A stretch of DNA of 47,403 bases from Pyxidicoccus fallax (GTDB taxonomy: Bacteria; Myxococcota; Myxococcia; Myxococcales; Myxococcaceae), in assembly GCF_012933655.1 (NCBI RefSeq), contig NZ_JABBJJ010000055.1, positions 1 through 47,403 on the forward strand. The letters are read 5' to 3'. The notes beneath the pieces are model-generated. The model saw nothing but the letters and a program-made list of their open reading frames with translations, was not told the DNA's origin and searched no databases. The position numbers were made by a program, and so were the translations under genes. Positions within the stretch are counted from its first letter, which is position 1; each line of letters starts with the position of its first letter. Shown here piece by piece: positions 23,803-31,555 of this stretch.

Positions 23803-25314
23803 TCAGGGAACGGACGCGAAGGCCGGGCCCTGCTCGGGCGCGGGATGCACCGAGTTGTCATTCCCACCCGGCCGGCCCAGTCCCTTGTGCACCGCCGGAG
23901 CCGACGCGTTCACCGGCCCCACGTAGAAGACCCCGTGGTAGCCCGCGTCGTTCGTGCTGCTCCACTGGTGCACGAAGAAGCGGTCACCGTTGTCGCGGCC
24001 CTTCGCCTGACGGATGCCGCAGTCCAGCTTGTCCTGCACGCCCTTGCTGTCCACCGCGCAGATCCACGCCGAGCCGCTGTCGTACGCCATGTCCAGCGCC
24101 ACCACGTCGTCCAGCGCCTCACTCAGCAGCTTGCCCATGGGCTTGTACTTCTTGTCCCACGGCAGGCCCTCCTCCGTACGCGCGTGGATGTTGCCCGACA
24201 GCACCATGTAGAAGCGATTCCGCGCCGACTCCACCTGGTGCTTCACCGTGGCCGCCATCGCGTCCTCGCGCGCCTGGCCCTGGCCCTTCGGATGGTCGAA
24301 GACGAAGGCGTCCACGTCCAGCCCCCGCGAGCGAAGCTGGCGCAGTTGCTCCAGCATGTTCGCCATCGCCTCGCTGCTGCGGCCGTCCGGGTACGGGCTG
24401 CGCCAGAAGGGCGCGTCCATCAGCTTCAGCCAGTCCTCCTCCGCACCGGCGCTGTCCAGGAAGGTGTCCACCCGCGTCTGGCTCTCCAGCGGCAGCTCCA
24501 GACCCACCGTCACCGGCACGCCCGCCACCGCCGCCTGACATGCCGCCTGCGCCACGAAGCGCGGCACCTCACGCGTGCCGTGCATTTCACCCAGCAGCAG
24601 TACCCCACCCTTCTTCGCCTGCTTGCCCAGGCCGATGATGGGCAGGCCGCACTCGATGGCCATCGCGCTGGGCGCCTCCTTCGCCGTGGGCGCCTTGGCC
24701 ACCTGCACCGGCTTGGGCGCGTTCTCCTCCTTCATCAACTTCGGAGCCACCGCCTTGAACACCCGCCACTCCATCAGCAGGTCGCGCGAGCTCTGCGCGG
24801 ACGCAGCGAGGAAGGAGTTGTCGCCCTGCGGCTCGTCCAGCATCGCCGCCCAGTCCTCGGGGCTCGTGTTGGGCGAGGAGAACTCGTCTCCGGTGGCCGG
24901 CCCGCCGCTCTCGCTGGCGCCGGAGGAACCCGAGCCTCCCCGGTTCACACCCCAGTCCAGCTCCCTGCCGGCCTGGGACAGCGTCGTGTTGGCGCTCTTG
25001 GTGACGCGGATGACCCAGAGCTTGCTCTGCGTGGGGGACTCGCGCTTGCCCAGCACGAGGTAGCGGTGCCAGAAGCCGGCGATCTTCGAGCCGCCGAACT
25101 CCTGCCGCCAATCCGTCTCCAGCACCATGCTGCCCTTGTCCTCGCGGAAGGGCATGTTGTTCTCTGTGAAGAACTGGCGCACCTGCGGCCACATCTCTTC
25201 CAGAGGGCGCTCGTAGATGGCTTCCTGGTCAGGGACGTCCAAATCGCCCATGCGGGCCGCACAGCCCGTCCCCAGGCATGCCAGTACCGCCACCACGTAG
25301 ACCCACGAACGCAT
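23803..25314 (-). CDS. Lipoprotein with C-terminal TIKI/ChaN-like domain, paralogue C
   Basis: 503 aa with lipobox LGTGC (C18). It shares the N-terminal BamC-like and C-terminal TIKI/ChaN-like domains with the genes at 19081 and 22231. Its linker is Gly/Ser-rich (GGSGSSGASESGG) and then DEFSSPNTSPEDWAAMLD, unlike the others. It has GEMHGTREVP where the others have GEMHGTQEVP, and KLLSEALDD. ATG 25314 follows GGAGGGG at 6 nt, and that ribosome site is one arm of a hairpin. This head gene of the array may be translationally controlled. The substrate or ligand is not known. Confidence 0.82.
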   Translation of the reverse strand: MRSWVYVVAVLACLGTGCAARMGDLDVPDQEAIYERPLEEMWPQVRQFFTENNMPFREDKGSMVLETDWRQEFGGSKIAGFWHRYLVLGKRESPTQSKLWVIRVTKSANTTLSQAGRELDWGVNRGGSGSSGASESGGPATGDEFSSPNTSPEDWAAMLDEPQGDNSFLAASAQSSRDLLMEWRVFKAVAPKLMKEENAPKPVQVAKAPTAKEAPSAMAIECGLPIIGLGKQAKKGGVLLLGEMHGTREVPRFVAQAACQAAVAGVPVTVGLELPLESQTRVDTFLDSAGAEEDWLKLMDAPFWRSPYPDGRSSEAMANMLEQLRQLRSRGLDVDAFVFDHPKGQGQAREDAMAATVKHQVESARNRFYMVLSGNIHARTEEGLPWDKKYKPMGKLLSEALDDVVALDMAYDSGSAWICAVDSKGVQDKLDCGIRQAKGRDNGDRFFVHQWSSTNDAGYHGVFYVGPVNASAPAVHKGLGRPGGNDNSVHPAPEQGPAFASVP

Positions 25315-25320
25315 TCGCTA

Positions 25321-25350
25321 CCCCTCCACGAGAGTCAGTCTCGGGAGGGG
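25321..25350 (-). promoter_or_regulatory. Hairpin that includes the ribosome site of paralogue C
   Basis: CCCCTCC-A-CGAGA (25321-25333), loop GTCAG, TCTCG-GGAGGGG (25339-25350): 12 base pairs with one bulged base. In the reverse-strand RNA the 3' arm GGAGGGG is the Shine-Dalgarno of the gene starting at 25314. It may also end the transcript of the ferritin-like gene that stops at 25387. Confidence 0.5.
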
Positions 25351-25386
25351 AAACGTGACCAGGACTCCGGCATATCGAGTGAAAGG

Positions 25387-25872
25387 TCAGGCCTGGGCCT
25401 CGGACCCCTCGTGGACGGCGGCACGGGCCTGCTCCCAGGGCCGGGTCCGGACGGCCTCGCGGACCCACATGACGTGGCGCCGCTCGTCCTCGCGGTGCTT
25501 CTCGATGAGGGAGCGCACCTCCGGGCGCCAGTCGAACCGGAGGGCCAGGTCGTAGGCGCGGTTGGTGTACTCCTCGTTGCCCAGCATCGCCACCAGCGCG
25601 GCCTCGGTGCCCATCATGCTGGTCATCGCCGTCAGGCCCTTCATCGCTGCGCCCTTCAGGTCCGGGCGCAGCTCCACCGGCTCGCCGCCGAAGTGGCTGA
25701 TGAGGGTGTTCAGGTCCTGAACGTGCCGCATGTGGTCGATGCGGAAATCGTTGAGCCGCTCACGCACCAGGGGCTCCTGGATGCGCGCGAGGGCGGCGTC
25801 GTACGCGCCCACGGCATCCGCGTCGAGCTGGGCCAGACTGCGCAACCGGGCGACTTCAGGGTTCTCGGCCAT
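25387..25872 (-). CDS. Ferritin-like four-helix protein
   Basis: 161 aa. ATG 25872 is chosen for its GAGGAGG site; the frame extends 19 codons further without one. Four amphipathic helices are visible. They carry metal-ligand type residues in DADAVGAYDAALARI, RLNDFRIDHMRHVQDLN, GTEAALVAMLGNEEY and LIEKHREDERRHVMW. The repeated E/D-x6-H spacing fits ferritin-like diiron or DUF2383-type bundles. It is probably cytosolic and concerned with stress or metal; the exact role is not known. It may be cotranscribed with the lipoprotein array downstream. Confidence 0.7.
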   Translation of the reverse strand: MAENPEVARLRSLAQLDADAVGAYDAALARIQEPLVRERLNDFRIDHMRHVQDLNTLISHFGGEPVELRPDLKGAAMKGLTAMTSMMGTEAALVAMLGNEEYTNRAYDLALRFDWRPEVRSLIEKHREDERRHVMWVREAVRTRPWEQARAAVHEGSEAQA

Positions 25873-26045
25873 GTCGACCTCCTCGTGGCGGGACCCGGCC
25901 AATGTGAGAAGGCTCTTCCCGGCAGCCAAGCCGTCCCCCGGGAGGAGCCCCCGTCAGGCTCCAGGGCAGGCAGGCAGGTAGCGGAGGGAGGCCGGACGGG
26001 CCATGCGCACCTTTGACCCGCAACTCATCCGCCGGAGGGAACGCA

Positions 26046-26360
26046 ATGAAGAACGAGGACCTCGCCACCACCCGCTTCGAGAGCGCGACCAAGCACATCC
26101 CATCCATCGGACTGCTGGGGGTCGCGCTGGGCTCCGTGGTGGCCAGTGCGACGCTGATGGCGCTGGGCAAGAAGCAGGCGGCGCTCTTCGTGGGCCAGTG
26201 GGCCCCGACCGTGGTGGCGTTCGCCATCTACAACAAGATCGTGAAGACGTTCTCCGCGCCGTACGACGAGGAGCAGCGCGCGAAGCACGGCGACAACGCG
26301 TCCCTCATCAAGTCCGCGGACGAGCTGCGCCGTCAGGAGAGCGTGCGGCCCTTGAGCTGA
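26046..26360 (+). CDS. Small two-helix membrane protein, unknown function
   Basis: 104 aa from ATG 26046, supported by GGAGGGA 5 nt upstream. Two hydrophobic segments, IGLLGVALGSVVASATLMALG and AALFVGQWAPTVVAFAIYNKIV, are joined by a short GKKQ turn, so it is an inner-membrane hairpin. Both termini are charged and likely cytoplasmic, and the C-terminus is helical and acidic/basic. I do not recognise a family. It is divergent from the ferritin-like gene (173 bp apart) and convergent with the SemiSWEET-like gene across a strong terminator. Confidence 0.65.
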   Translation: MKNEDLATTRFESATKHIPSIGLLGVALGSVVASATLMALGKKQAALFVGQWAPTVVAFAIYNKIVKTFSAPYDEEQRAKHGDNASLIKSADELRRQESVRPLS

Positions 26361-26368
26361 GGCCTCCC

Positions 26369-26401
26369 CCCGCCCCTCCTCCTTCGGGCCGGAGGGGCGG
26401 G
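26369..26401. terminator. Bidirectional terminator
   Basis: Perfect 11-bp stem CCCGCCCCTCC (26369-26379) / GGAGGGGCGGG (26391-26401) with an 11-nt loop, 8 bp after one stop and 23 bp from the convergent one. Confidence 0.7.
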
Positions 26402-26424
26402 TCGCGGTGCCCGGGCGCGCTCAC

Positions 26425-26736
26425 TCACGCATGGACGGGACGGGCACTCTCCCCGGCCGTCCGCACGCGGGAAGTCCCGCGCTGGCGGCGGTGCTTGAAG
26501 ACGATGAGGATGCCCACGAAGGCGTTCAGCAACATCAGGGCGTTGGTCACCACGAACACCCAGTTGCGCACGATGATGCTGTAGATGGTGAAGCCCGTGG
26601 AGGCGGTGATCTGACCCACGAAGAGCCACTTGGACACGCCTTCACTCGAGCCGGACTTCCACTGCTTGTAGACCTGCTTGCCGATAGTCAGAACCAGGAC
26701 GAACGAGCTGAACCAGCCGATGGCTTCGGACCCCAT
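26425..26736 (-). CDS. SemiSWEET / PQ-loop family small membrane protein
   Basis: 103 aa. ATG 26736 has GGAGGG directly upstream; the frame continues 31 codons further with no such site. Three hydrophobic helices are seen: IGWFSSFVLVLTIGKQVYKQW, WLFVGQITASTGFTIYSIIV, and VVTNALMLLNAFVGILIVF. The pattern helix-KQ-x4-KSGSSEGVS-helix, with Asn in helix 3, follows the SemiSWEET triple-helix bundle, in which two copies form a sugar transporter. The usual PQ dipeptide is KQ here. The C-terminal tail is Arg-rich. The substrate is unknown. Confidence 0.65.
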   Translation of the reverse strand: MGSEAIGWFSSFVLVLTIGKQVYKQWKSGSSEGVSKWLFVGQITASTGFTIYSIIVRNWVFVVTNALMLLNAFVGILIVFKHRRQRGTSRVRTAGESARPVHA

Positions 26737-26866
26737 TGACCCTCCGGGCAGTGACGATGCGCACGACCCGGCCCGTGGTGCACCCGCGCCCGCCCGCCTC
26801 CCCTCCCTGCGTCCCCCGACGCGGAACATGCAACGGGCGCCGGAGCCCCTACTCTGAAAGATGAGG

Positions 26867-26883
26867 GGTGCGCAGTACGCACC
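26867..26883. promoter_or_regulatory. Inverted repeat upstream of ligD
   Basis: GGTGCG (26867-26872), CAGTA, CGCACC (26878-26883), in the 293-bp gap between the SemiSWEET-like gene and ligD. Possible operator; nothing else distinctive is seen in this gap besides the sigma54-like element. Confidence 0.3.
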
Positions 26884-27001
26884 GACACGCGTCCCGGACC
26901 CGGTCTCTGTGGGGCCCGGTTGGCTGGCGGCTCTCCGGACAGTGGGTGGGGGCCCGGGGCGCGTGCTTCTCTTCCATGCCGCTCAGCGCGGGATTTGCCG
27001 G

Positions 27002-27016
27002 TGGCACGCTGGATGC
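27002..27016 (+). promoter_or_regulatory. Sigma54-like promoter element at the ligD start
   Basis: TGGCACG-CTGG-ATGC matches the RpoN consensus TGGCACG-N4-TTGC at all but one defined position and keeps GG-N10-GC. Transcription would begin about 27028, right at GTG 27030, giving an almost leaderless message. Alternatively it is coding, if translation starts upstream at 26976. Confidence 0.4.
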
Positions 27017-27029
27017 CAAACGTCCAACC

Positions 27030-29687
27030 GTGAGCCGAAAAAATCCACGCCTCGAGACCTACCGCAGCAAGCGCGACTTCCGTCTCACGCCCGAGCCGGC
27101 GCCCGACTCCGGCGCCCGCGAGCGCAAGGACGGCGCGCCCCTCTTCGTGGTGCACAAGCACGATGCCACGCGGCTGCACTACGACCTCCGGCTGGAAATC
27201 GACGGAGCGCTGGCGAGCTGGGCGATACCCAAGGGCCCCAGCTACGACCCCGGCGAGAAGCGGCTCGCGGTGGAGACCGAGGACCACCCGCTCTCCTACG
27301 CCGGGTTCGAGGGCCACATCCCCGACGGCGAGTACGGCGGCGGGGACTCGCTGCTGTGGGAGCGTGGCACCTTCGACACCGTGCCGCCCGGGCAGGCCTC
27401 GGAGCAGCGCGCGAAGGGGCGCCTGCTGGTGGAGCTGCGCGGAGAGAAGCTGAAGGGGCGCTGGCACCTCATCCGCACCCACCTGCGCGGCAGCGGCAAG
27501 AAGACGCAGTGGCTGTGCTTCAAGGCGAAGGACGAGACGGCGGACCCCGACTACGACGTCACCACCGAGCGCCCGGAGTCCGTGAAGAGCGGCCAGGTGG
27601 AGACGCATGGGCCGGTGAGGCGCGGCCGCAAGGCGCGCGCGCCCGAGCCCGCGGAGGCAGCCCCCACCGCCCGGACGAAGCGCGCGGCGAAGGGCCGCGT
27701 GAAGGCCGCCCCCCGCACGCCGGAGGCGCTGCTGGAGCGCGTCTGGCCTCCCATGCTGGCGCGGCTGTCGACGCAGGAGGAGGCCAGCGACGCGACGCAC
27801 GTGTACGAGGTGAAGTACGACGGCTTCCGCGCGGTGGCGTCGCTGGTGGGCGGGAAGCTCGCCTTCCAGAGCCGGCGGGGCAATGACCTGTCGGCGCGCT
27901 TCCCCGCGCTGTCCGAGGCGCTGCGCGCGCTGGGGACGCGGGACGCGGTGCTGGACGGCGAAATCGTGGCGCTGGACAAGAAGGGCCGCTCGCGCTTCCA
28001 GCTCTTGCAGAACCAGTCCGGCGTGGAGCAGCGCTACGTCGTCTTCGACGTGCTCTGGCTGGACGGAGAGGACCTGCGGGCCCTGCCGCTGGAGGAGCGG
28101 CGCGCGCGGCTGGAGGGGCTGCTGGAGGACGTGGAGTTCCCGCTTCAGATTTCGGAGCGCCTGGAGTTGCCGCTGGCGAAGGCCATGGCCACCGCGCAGC
28201 GGCGCGGGTGGGAGGGGCTCATCGCGAAGCGGCGGGGCTCGCCGTACGTGGGCACCCGCTCGGATGACTGGCTGAAGCTGAAGGTGGTGGCGGGCCAGGA
28301 GGTGGTCATCCTCGGCTACCTGCCCATCCAGAACGAGCGGGCGGAGACGGAGATTGGCGCGCTGCTGGTGGGCGTGCACGACGAGGACGGCTTCCACGAC
28401 GTGGGCAAGGTGGGCACGGGCTTCTCGTCGAAGGACCGGCGCGCGCTGCGCCAGCTCCTCGACAAGGACCGTGTGAGACAGCCCATGGCGGTGGACGCGG
28501 AGCCTCGCAAGCACGCGGTGTGGGTGAGGCCGAAGCATGTGGCGCAGGTGCACTTCACCGAGTGGACGGAGGATGGCCGGCTGCGGCACCCCGTCTACGA
28601 GGGCCTGCGCACGGACAAGAAGCCCCTCGAGGTGGTGCGCGAGAAGCCGGCCCCGGTGGCGCGCACGGCGCCACGGCGCGGGGCGGAGGAGACGGACATG
28701 CCGGAGGCGGTTCGGAAGCGCGTGCGCCCGGTGCGGGAGGGCACGCTCGGCAAGGGGGCGCGGCGCGCTCCCACGGCCCTGGCGGCCCGCACGGCGGCGG
28801 TGCGCGGAAAGAAGGACGCGGAGGCGGCGGAGACGGCGGTGGGCCGCGCGAAGCTGACGCACGGCGACCGCGTGCTCTTCCCGGACAGCGGCTTCACGAA
28901 GGCGGACGTCTTCGCGTACTACCGCGAGGTGGCGCCGCTGATGGTGCCCGTGCTGGAGGACCGGCCCATCTCCGTCCAGCAGTGGCCCGCCGGCATCCAG
29001 GCCCCGGGCTTCTTCCGGCACGAGATGTCCGGCATCCCTCCATGGGTGCCCACGCTGCGCGTGCGCCACGAGGAGAAGACGCTGCGGCACGTGAATGTGA
29101 AGGACGAGGAGCCGCTTTTGTGGCTGGCCAACCAGTCCGCGCTGACGCTGCACATGTGGCTGAGCCGCGCGCCCCGGCTGGCGCAGCCGGACTTCCTCGT
29201 GCTCGACCTGGACCCGGGCAAGGGCGGCTGGGCGGACGTGGTGACGGTGGCCCTGGCGCTGCGCGAGAAGCTGGAGGCGTACGGGCTGCGCGGCTATCCG
29301 AAGACGTCCGGCAAGCGCGGCCTGCACGTGCTGGTGCCGCTGACGCAGGGGCACACCTACGCGCGGACGCAGGCCTTCGCGGACCGACTGGTGTCGGAGC
29401 TGGAGGCGGACCTGGGCGACATCGCCACCACGGAACGCGCCATCAAGAAGCGTGGCGGGCGGCTGTACCTGGACGCGGGGCAGAACGCGCGCGGCAAGAC
29501 GGTGGTGGCGCCCTACTCGCTGCGCGCGAAGGACTGCGCGCCCTTCTCCGCGCCCGTGCAGTGGAGCGAGGTGACGAAGAAGCTGGACCCCGCGCGCTTC
29601 AACCTCAAGACGCTCCGCAAGCGGCTCGATGCGGTGGGGGACCTCTTCGCCGAGGCCATGAAGGACCGGCAGACGCTGCCGGAGTGA
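27030..29687 (+). CDS. ligD: Multifunctional ATP-dependent DNA ligase LigD (PE-LIG-POL)
   Basis: 885 aa if started at GTG 27030; ATG 26976 is an in-frame alternative, and neither has a good ribosome site. The N-terminal 3'-phosphoesterase has H44, H50, D52, R54 (HKHDATRLHYDLRLE), H86 and Y90. The ligase domain has nucleotidyl Lys262 (KYDGFR), DGEIVALD, EGLIAKR and WLKLK. After an Arg/Ala-rich linker (about 545-605) comes the primase-polymerase domain with D726/D728 (VLDLDPG) and KTSGKRGLHVLVPL. The order matches Pseudomonas-type LigD. LigD repairs double-strand breaks with Ku by end joining. No ku gene is in the window. The repeat array begins 64 bp after the stop. Confidence 0.95.
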   Translation: MSRKNPRLETYRSKRDFRLTPEPAPDSGARERKDGAPLFVVHKHDATRLHYDLRLEIDGALASWAIPKGPSYDPGEKRLAVETEDHPLSYAGFEGHIPDGEYGGGDSLLWERGTFDTVPPGQASEQRAKGRLLVELRGEKLKGRWHLIRTHLRGSGKKTQWLCFKAKDETADPDYDVTTERPESVKSGQVETHGPVRRGRKARAPEPAEAAPTARTKRAAKGRVKAAPRTPEALLERVWPPMLARLSTQEEASDATHVYEVKYDGFRAVASLVGGKLAFQSRRGNDLSARFPALSEALRALGTRDAVLDGEIVALDKKGRSRFQLLQNQSGVEQRYVVFDVLWLDGEDLRALPLEERRARLEGLLEDVEFPLQISERLELPLAKAMATAQRRGWEGLIAKRRGSPYVGTRSDDWLKLKVVAGQEVVILGYLPIQNERAETEIGALLVGVHDEDGFHDVGKVGTGFSSKDRRALRQLLDKDRVRQPMAVDAEPRKHAVWVRPKHVAQVHFTEWTEDGRLRHPVYEGLRTDKKPLEVVREKPAPVARTAPRRGAEETDMPEAVRKRVRPVREGTLGKGARRAPTALAARTAAVRGKKDAEAAETAVGRAKLTHGDRVLFPDSGFTKADVFAYYREVAPLMVPVLEDRPISVQQWPAGIQAPGFFRHEMSGIPPWVPTLRVRHEEKTLRHVNVKDEEPLLWLANQSALTLHMWLSRAPRLAQPDFLVLDLDPGKGGWADVVTVALALREKLEAYGLRGYPKTSGKRGLHVLVPLTQGHTYARTQAFADRLVSELEADLGDIATTERAIKKRGGRLYLDAGQNARGKTVVAPYSLRAKDCAPFSAPVQWSEVTKKLDPARFNLKTLRKRLDAVGDLFAEAMKDRQTLPE

Positions 29688-29751
29688 CTCCATCGAGGAG
29701 CTGGATACCCGGCACCGGCGGCCAGGCCGCCGCGTCGACCGGCGAGGGCCG

Positions 29752-30506
29752 GCAAGCTTCCGAGGAATGGAGGTTCCGTTCCGAGGAGGGCGCCCGGGCT
29801 GGCGGGCTTCCGCGAAAGGGAGGTCCCGTTCCGCGGAGGGCGCCCGGGCTGGCGGGCTTCTGCGGAATGGAGGTTCCGTTCCGAGGGGGGGCGGCCCGGG
29901 GCTGACAGGCTTGCGCGAAAGGGAGGTTCCGTTCCGAGGAGGGGCGGCCCGGGGCTGACAAGCTTCCGCGGAATGGAGGTTCCGCTCCGAGCTGGCCCGG
30001 GGCTGGCGGGCTTCCGCGGAATGGAGGTTCCGTTCCGAGGAGGGCGGCCCGGGGCTGACAGGCTTCCGCGGAAGGGAGGTTCCGTTCCGAGGAGGGACGG
30101 CCCGGGGCTGACAAGCTTCCGCGGAATGGAGGTTCCGCTCCGAGGAGGGACGGCCCGGGGCTGACAAGCTTCCGCGGAATGGAGGTTCCGCTCCGAGAGG
30201 GGCCCGGGGCTGGCGGGCTCCCGTGGAATGGAGGTTCCATTCCGAGGGGAGCGGCTCGGGGCTGGCGGGCTTCCGCGGAATGGAGGTTCCATTCCGAGAA
30301 GGGCGGCCCGGGGCTGGCGGGCTTCCGCGGAATGGAGGTTCCGTTCCGCGGAGGGCGGCCCGGGGCTGGCGGGCTCCCGTGGAATGGAGGTTCCATTCCG
30401 AGAAGGGCGGCCCGGGGCTGGCGGGCTTCCGGCGGAATGGAGGTTCCGTTCCGAGGGGGGCGGCCCGGGGCTGGCAGGCTTCCGCGGAATGGAGGTTCCG
30501 CTCCGA
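29752..30506. repeat. Tandem array of 15 ~52-bp GC-rich repeats
   Basis: The core GGAGGTTCC recurs at 29769, 29819 (as GGAGGTCCC), 29869, 29922, 29975, 30023, 30075, 30128, 30181, 30230, 30282, 30334, 30386, 30439 and 30491, giving periods of 48-53 bp, mostly 52-53. Each unit reads GGAATGGAGGTTCCGTTCC, then GAGGAGGGCGGCCCGGGGCT, then GGCGGGCTTCCGC or GACAAGCTTCCGC. Units carry small palindromes (TTCCGCGGAA, CCCGGG) and a GGAATGG-N5-CC(A/G)TTCC hairpin. Unit length is not a multiple of three and several copies have 1-4 bp indels, so it is not a coding repeat. The array fills most of the 901-bp gap between ligD and the EamA gene; the rest (29688-29751 and 30507-30588) shows nothing I recognise. 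Confidence 0.95.
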
Positions 30507-30588
30507 AGAAGTGCGCTGTCCTGGGCCAGCGGGCGCGCCGCATCAGGCCGTGCATGGAGGCGGGCGCGGTGCTAGTCCGACGCGCCGC

Positions 30589-31551
30589 ATGTCCTCCGCT
30601 CCCGTCACCGGCCCCGCGAAGCCGGGAGGCCCGCTGAAGATCGCCCTCGCCTACTGCACCTGCTTCCTGCTGTGGGGCTCCACGTGGTCAGTGGTGAAGG
30701 TGGGTCTGGAGGACCTGCCGCCCCTGCGCTTCGTGGGCATCCGCATGCTCGTTGCGGGGCTGGCGCTCCTGCCCTTCGCCCGCGCTCGCGGCGCGTCGCT
30801 CGGCTCACGGACGGGCTGGAACATCGCGGGGCTGGGACTGCTGCAAATCGCCCTTCCCTTCGGCCTGCTCTTCGTCGGGCAGCAATGGATTCCCTCCAGC
30901 TGGGCGGCGCTGCTCTTCTCCACCTTCCCCATGTGGCTGCTGCTGGTGGGCCGGGTGATGATGCCCGAGCAGCGCCTGACGGGACGCAAGCTGCTGGCCG
31001 CGGGGCTGGGCGTGGCGGGCGTGCTGGTGCTCCAGCACTCCGGGCTGGGCGCGCTGGAGGTGTCGGGGCGCGTGCTGCTCGGGTGCCTCCTGTGCCTGAC
31101 CTCGGTGGCCGTCATCTCCGTGGCCAACGTGCTGGCCAAGAAGCACATGGGCCACGTGCCCGCGCACGTGCTCGTCTTCGGTCAGACGTTCAGCAGCGCG
31201 CTGCCGCTGCTCGCGCTGTCGTTCCTGCTGGAAGCCGGCCAGCCGATGAACTGGTCGACGCGCTCGGTGCTCGCCGTGCTGTACCTCGCGCTGTGCGGCA
31301 CCGTGCTCACGTACCAGTGTCTCTACTGGCTGCTGCCGCGAATCTCGCTCGCGGCGCTGGGGGCCATGGCGCTGCTGGACACGCTGGTGGCGGTGGTGCT
31401 GGGCGTGGTGTTCCTCGACGAGCCCCTCACCCTGTCGCTGCTCCTGGGCGGCGCGCTCATCCTCGGCGGCGCCGCCATCGCCAACCTCATCCCCGCGGAC
31501 GAGCGGCCCCGGCCGGACGCGACGGCCACCGGCGAGGCCAACGCGCGCTGA
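30589..31551 (+). CDS. EamA/DMT-family permease
   Basis: 320 aa from ATG 30589, with a short Ala/Pro-rich leader and then ten hydrophobic helices in two repeated EamA halves. The first half starts LKIALAYCTCFLLWGSTWSVVKVGL, with PPLRFVGIRMLVAGLALLP; the second contains ALYLALCGTVLTYQCLYW-like and LLGGALILGGAAIAN. Members of the drug/metabolite transporter superfamily export metabolites or amino acids across the inner membrane; the substrate cannot be told. The same frame runs upstream through the repeat array, but that part is not similar to any permease. It is convergent with the STAS-like gene, 4 bp apart. Confidence 0.87.
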   Translation: MSSAPVTGPAKPGGPLKIALAYCTCFLLWGSTWSVVKVGLEDLPPLRFVGIRMLVAGLALLPFARARGASLGSRTGWNIAGLGLLQIALPFGLLFVGQQWIPSSWAALLFSTFPMWLLLVGRVMMPEQRLTGRKLLAAGLGVAGVLVLQHSGLGALEVSGRVLLGCLLCLTSVAVISVANVLAKKHMGHVPAHVLVFGQTFSSALPLLALSFLLEAGQPMNWSTRSVLAVLYLALCGTVLTYQCLYWLLPRISLAALGAMALLDTLVAVVLGVVFLDEPLTLSLLLGGALILGGAAIANLIPADERPRPDATATGEANAR

Positions 31552-31555
31552 GCCG

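Noticed and set aside
19081..25314. Composite transposon with paralogues as flanking repeats
   Set aside because: No transposase, terminal inverted repeats or target duplications seen; the repeated units are complete lipoprotein genes in the same orientation.
26688..30167. Reverse-strand frame with SERNLHSAEA-type peptide repeats
   Set aside because: The peptide repeats simply reflect the DNA repeats; the rest is antisense to ligD.
29752..30506. CRISPR array
   Set aside because: Repeats are contiguous and similar along their whole length; there are no unique spacers of constant size and no cas genes nearby.
30223..30588. N-terminal coding extension of the EamA permease, or repeat protein encoded by the array
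   Set aside because: The frame is open only because of composition. The unit length is not a multiple of three and indels shift the frame between copies, and permease similarity begins after ATG 30589.
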